Source: CAZKFN01 sp964552035 (GTDB taxonomy: Bacteria; Bacteroidota; Bacteroidia; Flavobacteriales_E; Vicingaceae). Taken from it: 8,301 bases of DNA. The notes beneath the pieces are model-generated. The model ran no database searches. It was given only the letters and a program-made list of their open reading frames with translations, and had not been told where the DNA came from. Positions 1-5,907 of this stretch are shown here, in pieces. The stretch covers positions 1 through 8,301 of the forward strand of contig CAZKFN010000092.1 of NCBI GenBank assembly GCA_964552035.1, read 5' to 3'. How positions within the stretch are numbered: the stretch's first letter is position 1; each line of letters begins with the position of its first letter. Both the position numbers and the translations under genes were made by a program.

Positions 1-836
1 TCTACTAGGAATTCAACGGTACCCACACCCTCATATTTAACAGCTGCAGCCGCTTTAATAGCAGCTTTGCCCATTTTATCGCGGAGTTTATCCGTCATAA
101 AAGGTGATGGAGTTTCTTCACATAACTTCTGATGCCTTCTTTGAATAGAGCAATCTCTTTCAGACAAGTGGCAATAGTTATTAAATTGGTCTCCTGCTAC
201 TTGGATTTCTATATGTCTTGGTTTTTCAATAAACTTTTCCATATACATTCCATCGTTCCCAAAAGCTGCGGCTGCTTCTTTTCTTGCACTATCCCATGCA
301 TCTTTAAGCTCTTTCTCACTTTTTATTATCCGCATTCCTTTTCCACCACCACCGGCGGTTGCTTTCATCATGACGGGATAGCCAATCTTTTTAGCTTCCT
401 TTTTAGCATGTTCTACATTCTTAAGTAAGCCCTCAGAACCAGGAACTGTAGGCACTCCTGCTTTTATCATTGTTGCTTTAGCAGATGCTTTATCTCCCAT
501 CCCGTCAATCATTTCAGGTGAAGCTCCAATGAATTTTATATTATTTTCTTCACAAATTTTTGAGAACTTAGCATTTTCGGCTAAAAACCCATATCCTGGA
601 TGTATGGCATCAGAGTTGGTAATTTCTGCTGCAGCCATAATCTGTGGAATATTCAAATATGATTCGCTGCTAGCAGGAGGTCCTATACAAACTGCTTCAT
701 CGGCAAAACGAACATGTAAGCTTTCAGCATCTGCTGTAGAATAAACTGCTACTGTTTTGATACCCATTTCTTTACAAGTACGAATTACTCTTAAAGCAAT
801 CTCTCCCCTATTGGCAATTAATACCTTTTTAAACAT
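1..836 (-). CDS. accC: Biotin carboxylase subunit of acetyl-CoA carboxylase (C-terminal part missing)
   Basis: AccC carboxylates biotin on AccB using ATP and bicarbonate, the first half-reaction of acetyl-CoA carboxylase in the cytoplasm. The frame is open from ATG at 836 to the window edge, giving 278 of about 450-500 residues. The N-terminus MFKKVLIANRGEIA is the family signature. Residues known from the E. coli enzyme are visible: ATP-binding Lys116, Lys158 before the glycine-rich loop GGGGKGMR (162-169), His208, and the ERDCSIQRRHQK segment (226-237). The window ends near the metal-binding Glu (VEF, about 275), so the second metal Glu and the catalytic Arg lie outside. It is last of fabH-accB-accC here, 46 nt after accB, with its own Shine-Dalgarno-like site. 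A propionyl-CoA carboxylase subunit is an alternative, but the adjacent accB and fabH favour AccC. Confidence 0.96.
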   Translation of the reverse strand, partial: MFKKVLIANRGEIALRVIRTCKEMGIKTVAVYSTADAESLHVRFADEAVCIGPPASSESYLNIPQIMAAAEITNSDAIHPGYGFLAENAKFSKICEENNIKFIGASPEMIDGMGDKASAKATMIKAGVPTVPGSEGLLKNVEHAKKEAKKIGYPVMMKATAGGGGKGMRIIKSEKELKDAWDSARKEAAAAFGNDGMYMEKFIEKPRHIEIQVAGDQFNNYCHLSERDCSIQRRHQKLCEETPSPFMTDKLRDKMGKAAIKAAAAVKYEGVGTVEFLV

Positions 837-840
837 CTTT

Positions 841-846
841 TCTCCT
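841..846 (-). promoter_or_regulatory. Shine-Dalgarno-like site of accC
   Basis: AGGAGA lies 4 nt upstream of the accC ATG, in a purine-rich stretch after an A-run. It supports the start at 836. Such sites are not the rule in Bacteroidota, and fabH, rpmF, pdxA and mqnC here show none. Confidence 0.6.
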
Positions 847-882
847 TTTTTTAATTATAAAAAATGAAATTTTAGTTTAAAC

Positions 883-1371
883 TTACTTTGTAGGTTCAAC
901 TAAAAATAACGGTTGGTCATATTCTACTGGCGAACCATCATCAACGAGTACTTTTACAATTTTTCCGGCAAATTCACTTTCAATTTCATTAAAAAGTTTC
1001 ATGGCTTCAATGACACAGACATGATCCCCAACATTAACCGTATCCCCTACTTTAACCAATTCAGGACTTTCTGGACTCGTTCTACGATAAAATGTACCTA
1101 TCATGGGTGATTTTATCTCTACATAATTTGCCTCTTTGCTTTCTTCCTCTGCCTTTTTTACCGCTTCAGCATCAGGTGCTGCTGGTGTTGCCGGCTGAAG
1201 AGCAGGAGCCGCCTGGGGAGGCATCATTTGCGTTACAATTTGAGGACGAACATCATCGCTGTCTTTATGTGTTCTAATATTAATTTTAAAGTCCTTGCTT
1301 TCTATTTCAACCTCACTAACTCCTGATTTTGAAACGAACTTTATTAATTGTTGAATTTCGCTAAGTTTCAT
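883..1371 (-). CDS. accB: Biotin carboxyl carrier protein of acetyl-CoA carboxylase
   Basis: AccB carries the covalently bound biotin that moves CO2 from AccC to the carboxyltransferase. The protein has 162 residues, normal for the family. The N-terminal part (1-40) is the usual MKLSEIQQLI helix and strand region. A linker rich in Ala and Pro, about 44-70, precedes the biotinyl domain (83-160). The biotin attachment motif EAMK is at 122-125, so Lys125 is the modified residue; the preceding VGDTV and following SEFAGKI are typical turns of the lipoyl/biotinyl fold. It lies 70 nt after fabH and 46 nt before accC on the same strand, and probably shares their transcript. An AGGAAG sequence at 1375-1380 is a plausible ribosome binding site. 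The stop codon falls in a 10-bp palindrome, AGTTTAAACT (874-883), of no clear function. Confidence 0.97.
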   Translation of the reverse strand: MKLSEIQQLIKFVSKSGVSEVEIESKDFKINIRTHKDSDDVRPQIVTQMMPPQAAPALQPATPAAPDAEAVKKAEEESKEANYVEIKSPMIGTFYRRTSPESPELVKVGDTVNVGDHVCVIEAMKLFNEIESEFAGKIVKVLVDDGSPVEYDQPLFLVEPTK

Positions 1372-1374
1372 ATT

Positions 1375-1380
1375 CTTCCT
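1375..1380 (-). promoter_or_regulatory. Shine-Dalgarno-like site of accB
   Basis: AGGAAG is located 3 nt before the accB ATG (GGA core 6 nt away). It is an imperfect match to AGGAGG but consistent with the chosen start. No candidate promoter of the TAnnTTTG type was found between fabH and accB. Confidence 0.45.
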
Positions 1381-1441
1381 TTTTTCTTTAATTAGGATAA
1401 AGTTATAAATTTTATTGTTAGCATTTAGCTATAAAAATAAG

Positions 1442-2437
1442 CTATGAATTATAGGCCCATTTAAGATAAATTGAACCCCAAGTAAATCCACCTCCAAAGG
1501 CAGATAAAATTAAATTATCTCCCTTCTTTAATTCTTTTTCCCATTCCCATAAACAAAGTGGAATAGTTCCATTGGTTGTATTGCCATATTTTTGAATGTT
1601 AAGCATCACTTGATCTTCACCAACTCCCATCCTTCTTGCCGTAGCATCAATTATGCGCTTATTAGCTTGATGTGGCACTAAGTACCGAATATCTTCACTT
1701 TTTAAATTATTGCGTTCCATAATTTCTGCTGATACATCAGCCATATTGGTTACAGCAAATTTAAAGACAGGTTGTCCTTCTTGATAAACAAAGTGTTCTC
1801 TAGCATCAACAGTTTCATGAGAGGCTGGATTAACCGACCCACCTGCTTTTTGATGAAGATAAACCCTTCCCGAACCATCCGACTTCATAATGGTATCCAT
1901 AACTCCGACATCCTCCTCTGAAGGCTCTAGCAAAACTGCTCCGCCACCATCCCCAAATATAATACAAGTAGTTCGATCTGTGTAATCAATAATAGAAGAC
2001 ATCTTATCAGCCCCAACTACAATAACCTTTTTATAAGCGCCAGATTCTATGTATTTAGAAGCTGTAGTCAACCCATAAATAAACCCTGAGCAGGCCGCCA
2101 TTAAGTCAAAGCTAAAAGCATTTTTTGCGCCAATTTTATCGGTTATAATGTTAGCAGTTGCAGGAAAAGTTAAGTCTGGTGTTACCGTGCAGCAAATTAA
2201 CAAATCGATTTCTTCCGCTCCAATTCCACGTTTTTTAAGCAATTCATTAACTGCTTCAACAGCCATATCTGATGTCCCCAATCCCTCTCCTTTTTGAATC
2301 CTTCTTTCCTTTATTCCTGTTCTACTAGTAATCCATTCATCAGAGGTATCCACCATAGTTTCAAGAATTGCATTGGTCAATCTATATTCGGGTACATATC
2401 CGCCAACAGCGGTTATGGCAGCTCGCTTTTTCGTCAT
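1442..2437 (-). CDS. fabH: Beta-ketoacyl-ACP synthase III
   Basis: FabH condenses an acyl-CoA primer with malonyl-ACP and so starts type II fatty-acid synthesis; its primer choice sets straight or branched chains. The 331-residue length is normal. The thiolase-fold catalytic triad is visible: Cys116 in AACSGF, His256 in VPHQAN and Asn286 in YGNTT. The C-terminal glycine motif FGGGFTWGS (314-322) and the N-terminal DEWITSRTGI (33-42) are also characteristic. The active-site Asn is followed by TNGTIP rather than the SAASIP seen in many bacteria, which I believe is common in Bacteroidota relatives. It follows rpmF but is separated by 276 nt containing hairpins, and leads accB and accC. No Shine-Dalgarno sequence precedes the ATG. 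The sequence does not show which acyl-CoA primer is preferred. Confidence 0.97.
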   Translation of the reverse strand: MTKKRAAITAVGGYVPEYRLTNAILETMVDTSDEWITSRTGIKERRIQKGEGLGTSDMAVEAVNELLKKRGIGAEEIDLLICCTVTPDLTFPATANIITDKIGAKNAFSFDLMAACSGFIYGLTTASKYIESGAYKKVIVVGADKMSSIIDYTDRTTCIIFGDGGGAVLLEPSEEDVGVMDTIMKSDGSGRVYLHQKAGGSVNPASHETVDAREHFVYQEGQPVFKFAVTNMADVSAEIMERNNLKSEDIRYLVPHQANKRIIDATARRMGVGEDQVMLNIQKYGNTTNGTIPLCLWEWEKELKKGDNLILSAFGGGFTWGSIYLKWAYNS

Positions 2438-2461
2438 CTTATATCGTTTTTAATTTGCTAG

Positions 2462-2473
2462 TGATAATTATCA
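2462..2473. promoter_or_regulatory. Perfect 12-bp palindrome upstream of fabH, possible operator
   Basis: TGATAATTATCA is a perfect inverted repeat that ends 24 nt before the fabH start codon. The flanking bases do not extend it. The position, between a likely terminator and the first gene of a lipid unit, suits a repressor site. No regulator is encoded in the window and I do not recognise the motif. It could be chance in this AT-rich leader. Confidence 0.3.
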
Positions 2474-2646
2474 ACTAAAATTAGGAGTAAATTAACAAAA
2501 AATACAAATTCACCTAATTTATGTCGGAGCATCTTAGCTATTCCAGCCTAGATTTAAAATAACTTATACTCCATTAAACATAAAGTAGAATTATTTTACT
2601 TGCGAAATTAGGCTCTTTTATCTTAAAACTACTTTAAGTCAAGCGA

Positions 2647-2678
2647 AAAAGGTGAAATGCCTTTGCATTTCACCTTTT
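2647..2678 (-). terminator. Strong hairpin after rpmF, likely Rho-independent terminator
   Basis: A perfect 14-bp stem (arms 2647-2660 and 2665-2678, core GGTGAAATGC) encloses a 4-nt loop. Read on the minus strand it is followed by five Ts and then CGC, so it fits an intrinsic terminator 35 nt after the rpmF stop codon. The plus strand also has a TTTT tail, but no plus-strand gene reads into it. It probably ends the YceD-rpmF transcript; partial read-through into fabH remains possible. Confidence 0.75.
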
Positions 2679-2693
2679 AAATTGTGTTTTAAC

Positions 2694-2719
2694 AATTAAA
2701 CAACAAGGGTTGTTTAATT
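2694..2719 (-). other. Hairpin overlapping the rpmF stop codon
   Basis: A perfect 11-bp inverted repeat (arms 2694-2704 and 2709-2719) with a 4-nt loop spans the rpmF stop codon at 2714-2716. It is AT-rich and weaker than the next hairpin, and has no T-run directly after it. Its 3' arm on the transcript (2694-2697) also pairs with 2680-2685 as part of an alternative 6-bp stem (2680-2685 with 2692-2697), so the two folds exclude each other. It might protect the mRNA 3' end or influence the adjacent terminator. Confidence 0.5.
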
Positions 2720-2905
2720 CACTTCGCCTTTCTCCATTACAACTTCACCTTTGTAATAAAGCTTCCCTTCATACCAATGTGCTCTATGGTATAAGTGAGG
2801 CATTCCTGTTGTAGGACAAGTTGCAACAGTTGGCGCAGTCGCTTTGTAATGCGTTCTTCTTTTATCTCTTCTGGTACTTGAGGTTCTTCTTTTTGGATGT
2901 GCCAT
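2714..2905 (-). CDS. rpmF: 50S ribosomal protein L32, zinc-free form
   Basis: L32 is a small protein of the large ribosomal subunit. The 63-residue sequence begins MAHPKRRTSSTRRDKRRTHY, the basic N-terminal tail of the family that threads into 23S rRNA. The usual zinc ribbon has four cysteines; only Cys30 (CPTTG) remains, and HLYHRAHWYEGKLYYKG stands in place of the second pair. This is a C-minus form, as is usual in Bacteroidota, so no zinc site is expected. It starts 3 nt after the YceD stop codon, so the two are surely cotranscribed and perhaps translationally coupled; no separate ribosome binding site is visible. Two hairpins at its 3' end separate it from fabH. Confidence 0.97.
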   Translation of the reverse strand: MAHPKRRTSSTRRDKRRTHYKATAPTVATCPTTGMPHLYHRAHWYEGKLYYKGEVVMEKGEVN

Positions 2906-2908
2906 AAT

Positions 2909-3436
2909 CTATTTGTTTTTATCTTTCAAATTTAACAAGACAGACCACCTAGGGTCTGTTCCTTCTTTATCAATATGATTTATACTTAATTTCTTAAGTT
3001 TATTAATTACTTCTTGGTTGCAGTTTTTCTCATCAAAGTGAATCATCTTATTGGGTAGCAAAAGATGAACGTAATCGTATACTTCTTTATCTAACTCTAA
3101 TTCATGCTCCCCATAAGCAATCACCTTAATTTCGTCTGTTTCTTCAAAACTCTCTTCTCCAAATCTTACAATCAAATGCTCTTCTCCTGAAATGGGAATA
3201 TCTACATTCTCTGTGCAGCGATCACATTCTCCTAAAACCACTCCATTAATAGAGAAATCCAATAATAACATATTCTCTTTTTTGAGAAAATCAATATCAA
3301 TATGCACCTTAGCTTCTTGAATTATTGATTTTTCAAACTGCTCAAAGAACTTAGCATCAATATCAAAACTGAATTGATGAGCCCCATTTTTTAATCCACT
3401 AAATGGAATAACTAAATGCTGTTTTTCCTGCTTCAT
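2909..3436 (-). CDS. yceD: YceD/DUF177 family protein linked to 23S rRNA accumulation
   Basis: Members of this family are encoded next to rpmF in most bacteria, and the E. coli and plant homologues are needed for normal 23S rRNA levels; the molecular activity is not settled. The 175-residue protein has CDRC at 71-74 after a beta-rich region (VVLGECDRC), an acidic middle (about 92-120) and the diagnostic DPRW at 161-164 near the C-terminus. The second Cys pair found in many homologues is reduced to one Cys (139). An ATG at 3469 would add 11 residues, but the ATG at 3436 has an excellent AAGGAGG six bases upstream, matches the usual family start, and lies downstream of the candidate promoter, whose start site would fall near 3469. 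I therefore choose 3436. Confidence 0.93.
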   Translation of the reverse strand: MKQEKQHLVIPFSGLKNGAHQFSFDIDAKFFEQFEKSIIQEAKVHIDIDFLKKENMLLLDFSINGVVLGECDRCTENVDIPISGEEHLIVRFGEESFEETDEIKVIAYGEHELELDKEVYDYVHLLLPNKMIHFDEKNCNQEVINKLKKLSINHIDKEGTDPRWSVLLNLKDKNK

Positions 3437-3442
3437 CTTAAA

Positions 3443-3449
3443 CCTCCTT
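3443..3449 (-). promoter_or_regulatory. Canonical Shine-Dalgarno site that fixes the yceD start
   Basis: AAGGAGG is spaced 6 nt from the ATG at 3434-3436, the best ribosome binding site in the window. It decides against the upstream ATG at 3469. A short stem could form between CCTTT just upstream and GAAGG overlapping the site, which might weaken access; this is speculative. Confidence 0.8.
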
Positions 3450-3474
3450 CGACTAAAAAGGGGGTGCAAATTTA

Positions 3475-3509
3475 CAAAAATAAGTTGATGCAGCTTATTA
3501 TCTGTAAAT
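3475..3509 (-). promoter_or_regulatory. Candidate Bacteroidota-type promoter of yceD-rpmF
   Basis: On the minus strand TATTTTTG (3475-3482) matches the Bacteroidota -7 consensus TAnnTTTG. About 20 nt upstream is TTTACAG (3503-3509), an imperfect -33 element. Transcription would start near 3468, giving a leader of about 30 nt that includes the Shine-Dalgarno site. Other -7 matches without a clear partner are at 3467-3474 (TAAATTTG) and 3539-3546 (TAACTTTG), so the exact start is uncertain. Confidence 0.5.
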
Positions 3510-3526
3510 TTCTTTACTGAAATGTG

Positions 3527-3564
3527 TAAACTTTAAGACAAAGTTAGAGAAAAATAAACTTTAA
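3527..3564. repeat. Direct repeat of 10 bp between pdxA and yceD
   Basis: TAAACTTTAA occurs at 3527-3536 and again at 3555-3564, a 28-bp period, just after the pdxA stop codon. It might be a paired protein-binding site upstream of the yceD promoter, or chance in AT-rich DNA. No terminator hairpin was seen after pdxA. Confidence 0.25.
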
Positions 3565-3569
3565 ATACC

Positions 3570-4616
3570 CTATTTTATGAGTAAGGCATTGGCTTTTAAA
3601 GATTCGTTTAATCTTCTATTTTTAACAATTTCTAGCGCTTGATAAAGTGCACTCCTAAAAGAACCTTCACTTGCCACGCCCTGTCCTGCAATCTCAAAGG
3701 CTGTTCCATGGTCAGGGGAGGTCCTTACAAAAGATAATCCAGCAGTAAAGTTAACTCCCTCACCAAAAGAAAATTGCTTGGCAGGAATTAATCCCTGATC
3801 ATGATACATTGCCAAAACCCCATCGAAGTTTTTATAATTAGAAGAACCAAAAAATCCATCTGCCGGATAAGGCCCAAAAGCTAAAATATCAATACTTTTT
3901 GCCTGTTTTATGGCTGGATTGATTATTTTTTCTTCTTCATCTCCCAATAAACCCCCATCTCCTGCATGAGGATTGAGCCCTAAAACGGCAATCTTAGGTT
4001 TGCGAATTCCAAAGTCATTTTTTAAAGCTGCATGGAGAAGCACTAATTTTTTTAAAATCAATTCTTCATTCAATGCCCCAGCAACCTCTTTTAAAGGAAT
4101 ATGCCCTGTAACTACACCAATTTTTGATTCCTGACTTAGCATTAGCATCAAGACATCCTCAGCTTGATCGGCAACTTTTAAAAACTCGGTATGACCAGGA
4201 AAGTTAAATTCCTTGGATTGGATTGTTTTTTTATTTATTGGAGCAGTAACCATCGCATCTATCTTACCCTCTTTGAGATCCTCTGTCAATGCTTTTAATG
4301 ATTTATACGCATATAATCCAGCCTCTTTATTCAAATTTCCCGCCTCTATAGTTATAACCTCCTCCCAAAGATTAAGCACATTGATTACACCGTTTTTAGC
4401 TTTTTCAACTTTGTCGATGGTATTAAAATTAAAGTTTTTAAAATTCAAGGTTTTAAGGAAGTAATGGGTTAATTTCTTTGACCCATAAATGATAGGCGTA
4501 CAAAGTTCACAAATGCGATTATCTTCTAATGTTTTTAAAATAACCTCCATACCTATCCCATTAAGATCACCTACAGAAAGTCCTATTTTTATTTTCGGAG
4601 GCTTTTTATCTACCAT
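3570..4616 (-). CDS. pdxA: 4-hydroxythreonine-4-phosphate dehydrogenase
   Basis: PdxA oxidises 4-phosphohydroxy-L-threonine with NAD in the DXP-dependent pathway to pyridoxal 5'-phosphate; PdxJ then uses the product. The 348 residues span the full family length. Metal-binding histidines of the E. coli enzyme (166, 211, 266) correspond here to His172 (TGHIPL), His217 (NPHAGD) and His272 (YHDQG), with a constant shift of six; substrate-contacting His142 is in FPGHTEF. GDLNGIG (16-22), GPYPADG (248-254) and TSPDHGTAF (299-307) are further signatures. It lies upstream of yceD by 133 nt, with no obvious terminator between them, so read-through is possible. It is divergent from mqnC. No Shine-Dalgarno site precedes the ATG. 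Confidence 0.97.
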   Translation of the reverse strand: MVDKKPPKIKIGLSVGDLNGIGMEVILKTLEDNRICELCTPIIYGSKKLTHYFLKTLNFKNFNFNTIDKVEKAKNGVINVLNLWEEVITIEAGNLNKEAGLYAYKSLKALTEDLKEGKIDAMVTAPINKKTIQSKEFNFPGHTEFLKVADQAEDVLMLMLSQESKIGVVTGHIPLKEVAGALNEELILKKLVLLHAALKNDFGIRKPKIAVLGLNPHAGDGGLLGDEEEKIINPAIKQAKSIDILAFGPYPADGFFGSSNYKNFDGVLAMYHDQGLIPAKQFSFGEGVNFTAGLSFVRTSPDHGTAFEIAGQGVASEGSFRSALYQALEIVKNRRLNESLKANALLIK

Positions 4617-4701
4617 AGCTTTTATAATTTCAAAATTTAAAACAAGCTAAACTTTTAATTGTTGTATTGCAACCAAGCTTATTTGCTTAATTTTACCCAT
4701 A

Positions 4702-4709
4702 CAAAGCTA
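4702..4709 (-). promoter_or_regulatory. Possible -7 element of pdxA
   Basis: On the minus strand TAGCTTTG matches TAnnTTTG and lies about 85 nt upstream of the pdxA start, in the 140-nt divergent region shared with mqnC. No convincing -33 TTG is found at the right distance, so confidence is low. I found no comparable plus-strand element for mqnC. Confidence 0.3.
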
Positions 4710-4756
4710 ACACAATTTAAAGAGCTTAAAACCGTTATTAAATAAATAGATTATAA

Positions 4757-5892
4757 TTGAATACAAAAGACCTATTAGCGAAGGCATTAAGAGCTGAGTT
4801 TCTAACAGCAGAAGAAGGGCAATTTTTATTTGAACATGCCCCAACAACTGACTTAGCTTGGGTAGCTAATGAACTAAAAGTTGCTAAAAAAGGCAATAAA
4901 ATTGTCACTTGGCAAATTGACCGTAATGCCAACACAACCAATGTGTGTATTGCCAATTGTAAGTTTTGTAATTTCTTCCGAATACCGGGACATGAAGAAG
5001 CTTACATTACTACCATCGATCAATATAAAGAAAAAATAGAAGAAATGTTCCGTTATGGTGGTGACCAATTGCTTTTACAAGGTGGACATCATCCAGAGTT
5101 GGGACTTAAATTTTACACCGATCTTTTTAGCGAATTAAAATCTCTTTATCCCAACTTAAGGCTACATGCATTAGGTCCTCCTGAAGTAGCTCATATATGT
5201 AAAAAAGAGAGAATGTCTCACACTGATGTTCTAAAAGCTTTAAAGGAGTCTGGTTTAGATTCTTTACCTGGAGCTGGAGCTGAAATATTAAACGACAGAG
5301 TAAGGCGATTAATTTCCAAAGGGAAATGTACTGGTCAAGAGTGGTTAGATATTATGCGTGCTGCTCATCAATTGAGGATTACAACCTCTGCTACCATGAT
5401 GTTTGGACACATAGAAACCNNNNNNNNNNCTTAGAAGAGCGCTTTGAACATTTAGTTTGGTTAAGAGAAGTTCAAAGTGAAAAGCCCGAAGATGCTAAAG
5501 GTTTTTCAGCATTTATACCCTGGCCTTTTCAAGATGATGGAACCTTGTTGAGAAGAGTTAAGGGTATTAAAAATGAGGTAACTGCAGATGAATACATTAG
5601 AACCATCGCCATTTCAAGAATAATGCTTCCTAATATTGATAATGTGCAGGCTAGTTGGCTCACAGTTGGAAAGAAAGTAGCACAAATTTGTTTGCATTCT
5701 GGTGCAAATGATATGGGCTCCATTATGATTGAAGAAAATGTTGTTTCTGTTGCTGGTGCTCCACATAGATTTACAGCTGATGGAATCCAAGAAGCAATTA
5801 AAGAAGCTGGATTTATACCTCAGTTAAGAAATCAAGAATATGAATATAGAGAGTTACCTGAAGATATAGAGCAACAACTCATCAATTATTAA
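4757..5892 (+). CDS. mqnC: Cyclic dehypoxanthinyl futalosine synthase (radical SAM), interrupted by an assembly gap
   Basis: MqnC cyclises dehypoxanthine futalosine in the futalosine pathway to menaquinone. The radical-SAM cluster motif CxxxCxxC is at Cys64, Cys68 and Cys71 (CIANCKFC); QGGHHPELG (108-116) and PGAGAEIL (171-178) mark MqnC rather than MqnE. Downstream of the gap, IPWPFQ and the C-terminal SWLTVG are also typical. The start is TTG at 4757: a TAA stop lies directly before it and the first in-frame ATG is about residue 97, past the cluster, so TTG is the only sensible start. Ten Ns at 5420-5429 shift the frame, so the displayed sequence hits a false stop at 5432. If the flanks overlap by one base the protein is 374 residues, normal for the family. 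It is divergent from pdxA and 15 nt upstream of the surface-protein gene. Confidence 0.94.
5420..5429. other. Run of 10 Ns (scaffold gap) inside mqnC
   Basis: The gene reads in phase 4757 before the gap and one base out of phase after it, so the true distance must be 2 modulo 3 rather than 10. The left side ends HIET and the right side starts LEERFEHL, which fits related enzymes (ET, one residue, then E) with nothing missing. That corresponds to a one-base overlap of the contigs at the shared C. The Ns are probably a placeholder. Confidence 0.9.
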
Positions 5893-5907
5893 CGTCTTAT
5901 ATAAAGT

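Noticed and set aside
132..744. Plus-strand open frames at 132-428 and 529-744
   Set aside because: They lie opposite accC, have no family resemblance, and accC is unambiguous on the other strand.
874..883. Palindrome AGTTTAAACT at the accB stop codon
   Set aside because: Short, AT-rich and without a T-run or partner; not enough for a terminator or operator call.
913..1277. Plus-strand open frames inside accB
   Set aside because: Antisense shadows of accB with low-complexity translations.
1372..1441. Possible regulatory element between fabH and accB
   Set aside because: Only a 5-bp inverted repeat (TAGCT/AGCTA) near the fabH stop codon and no promoter match; nothing supportable.
3437..3469. 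Upstream ATG that would lengthen YceD by 11 residues
   Set aside because: The downstream ATG has an ideal Shine-Dalgarno site, and the likely transcription start is near 3468.
4213..4464. Plus-strand open frame inside pdxA
   Set aside because: Shadow of pdxA; its hydrophobic translation comes from antisense codons.
4738..5068. Minus-strand open frames opposite the start of mqnC
   Set aside because: They overlap conserved radical-SAM coding sequence and resemble no family.
5326..5434. mqnC as a frameshifted pseudogene or two genes
   Set aside because: The phase change coincides exactly with the N-run, and both sides match the family continuously.
5529..5723. Minus-strand open frame opposite the 3' half of mqnC
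   Set aside because: Antisense shadow of conserved coding sequence.
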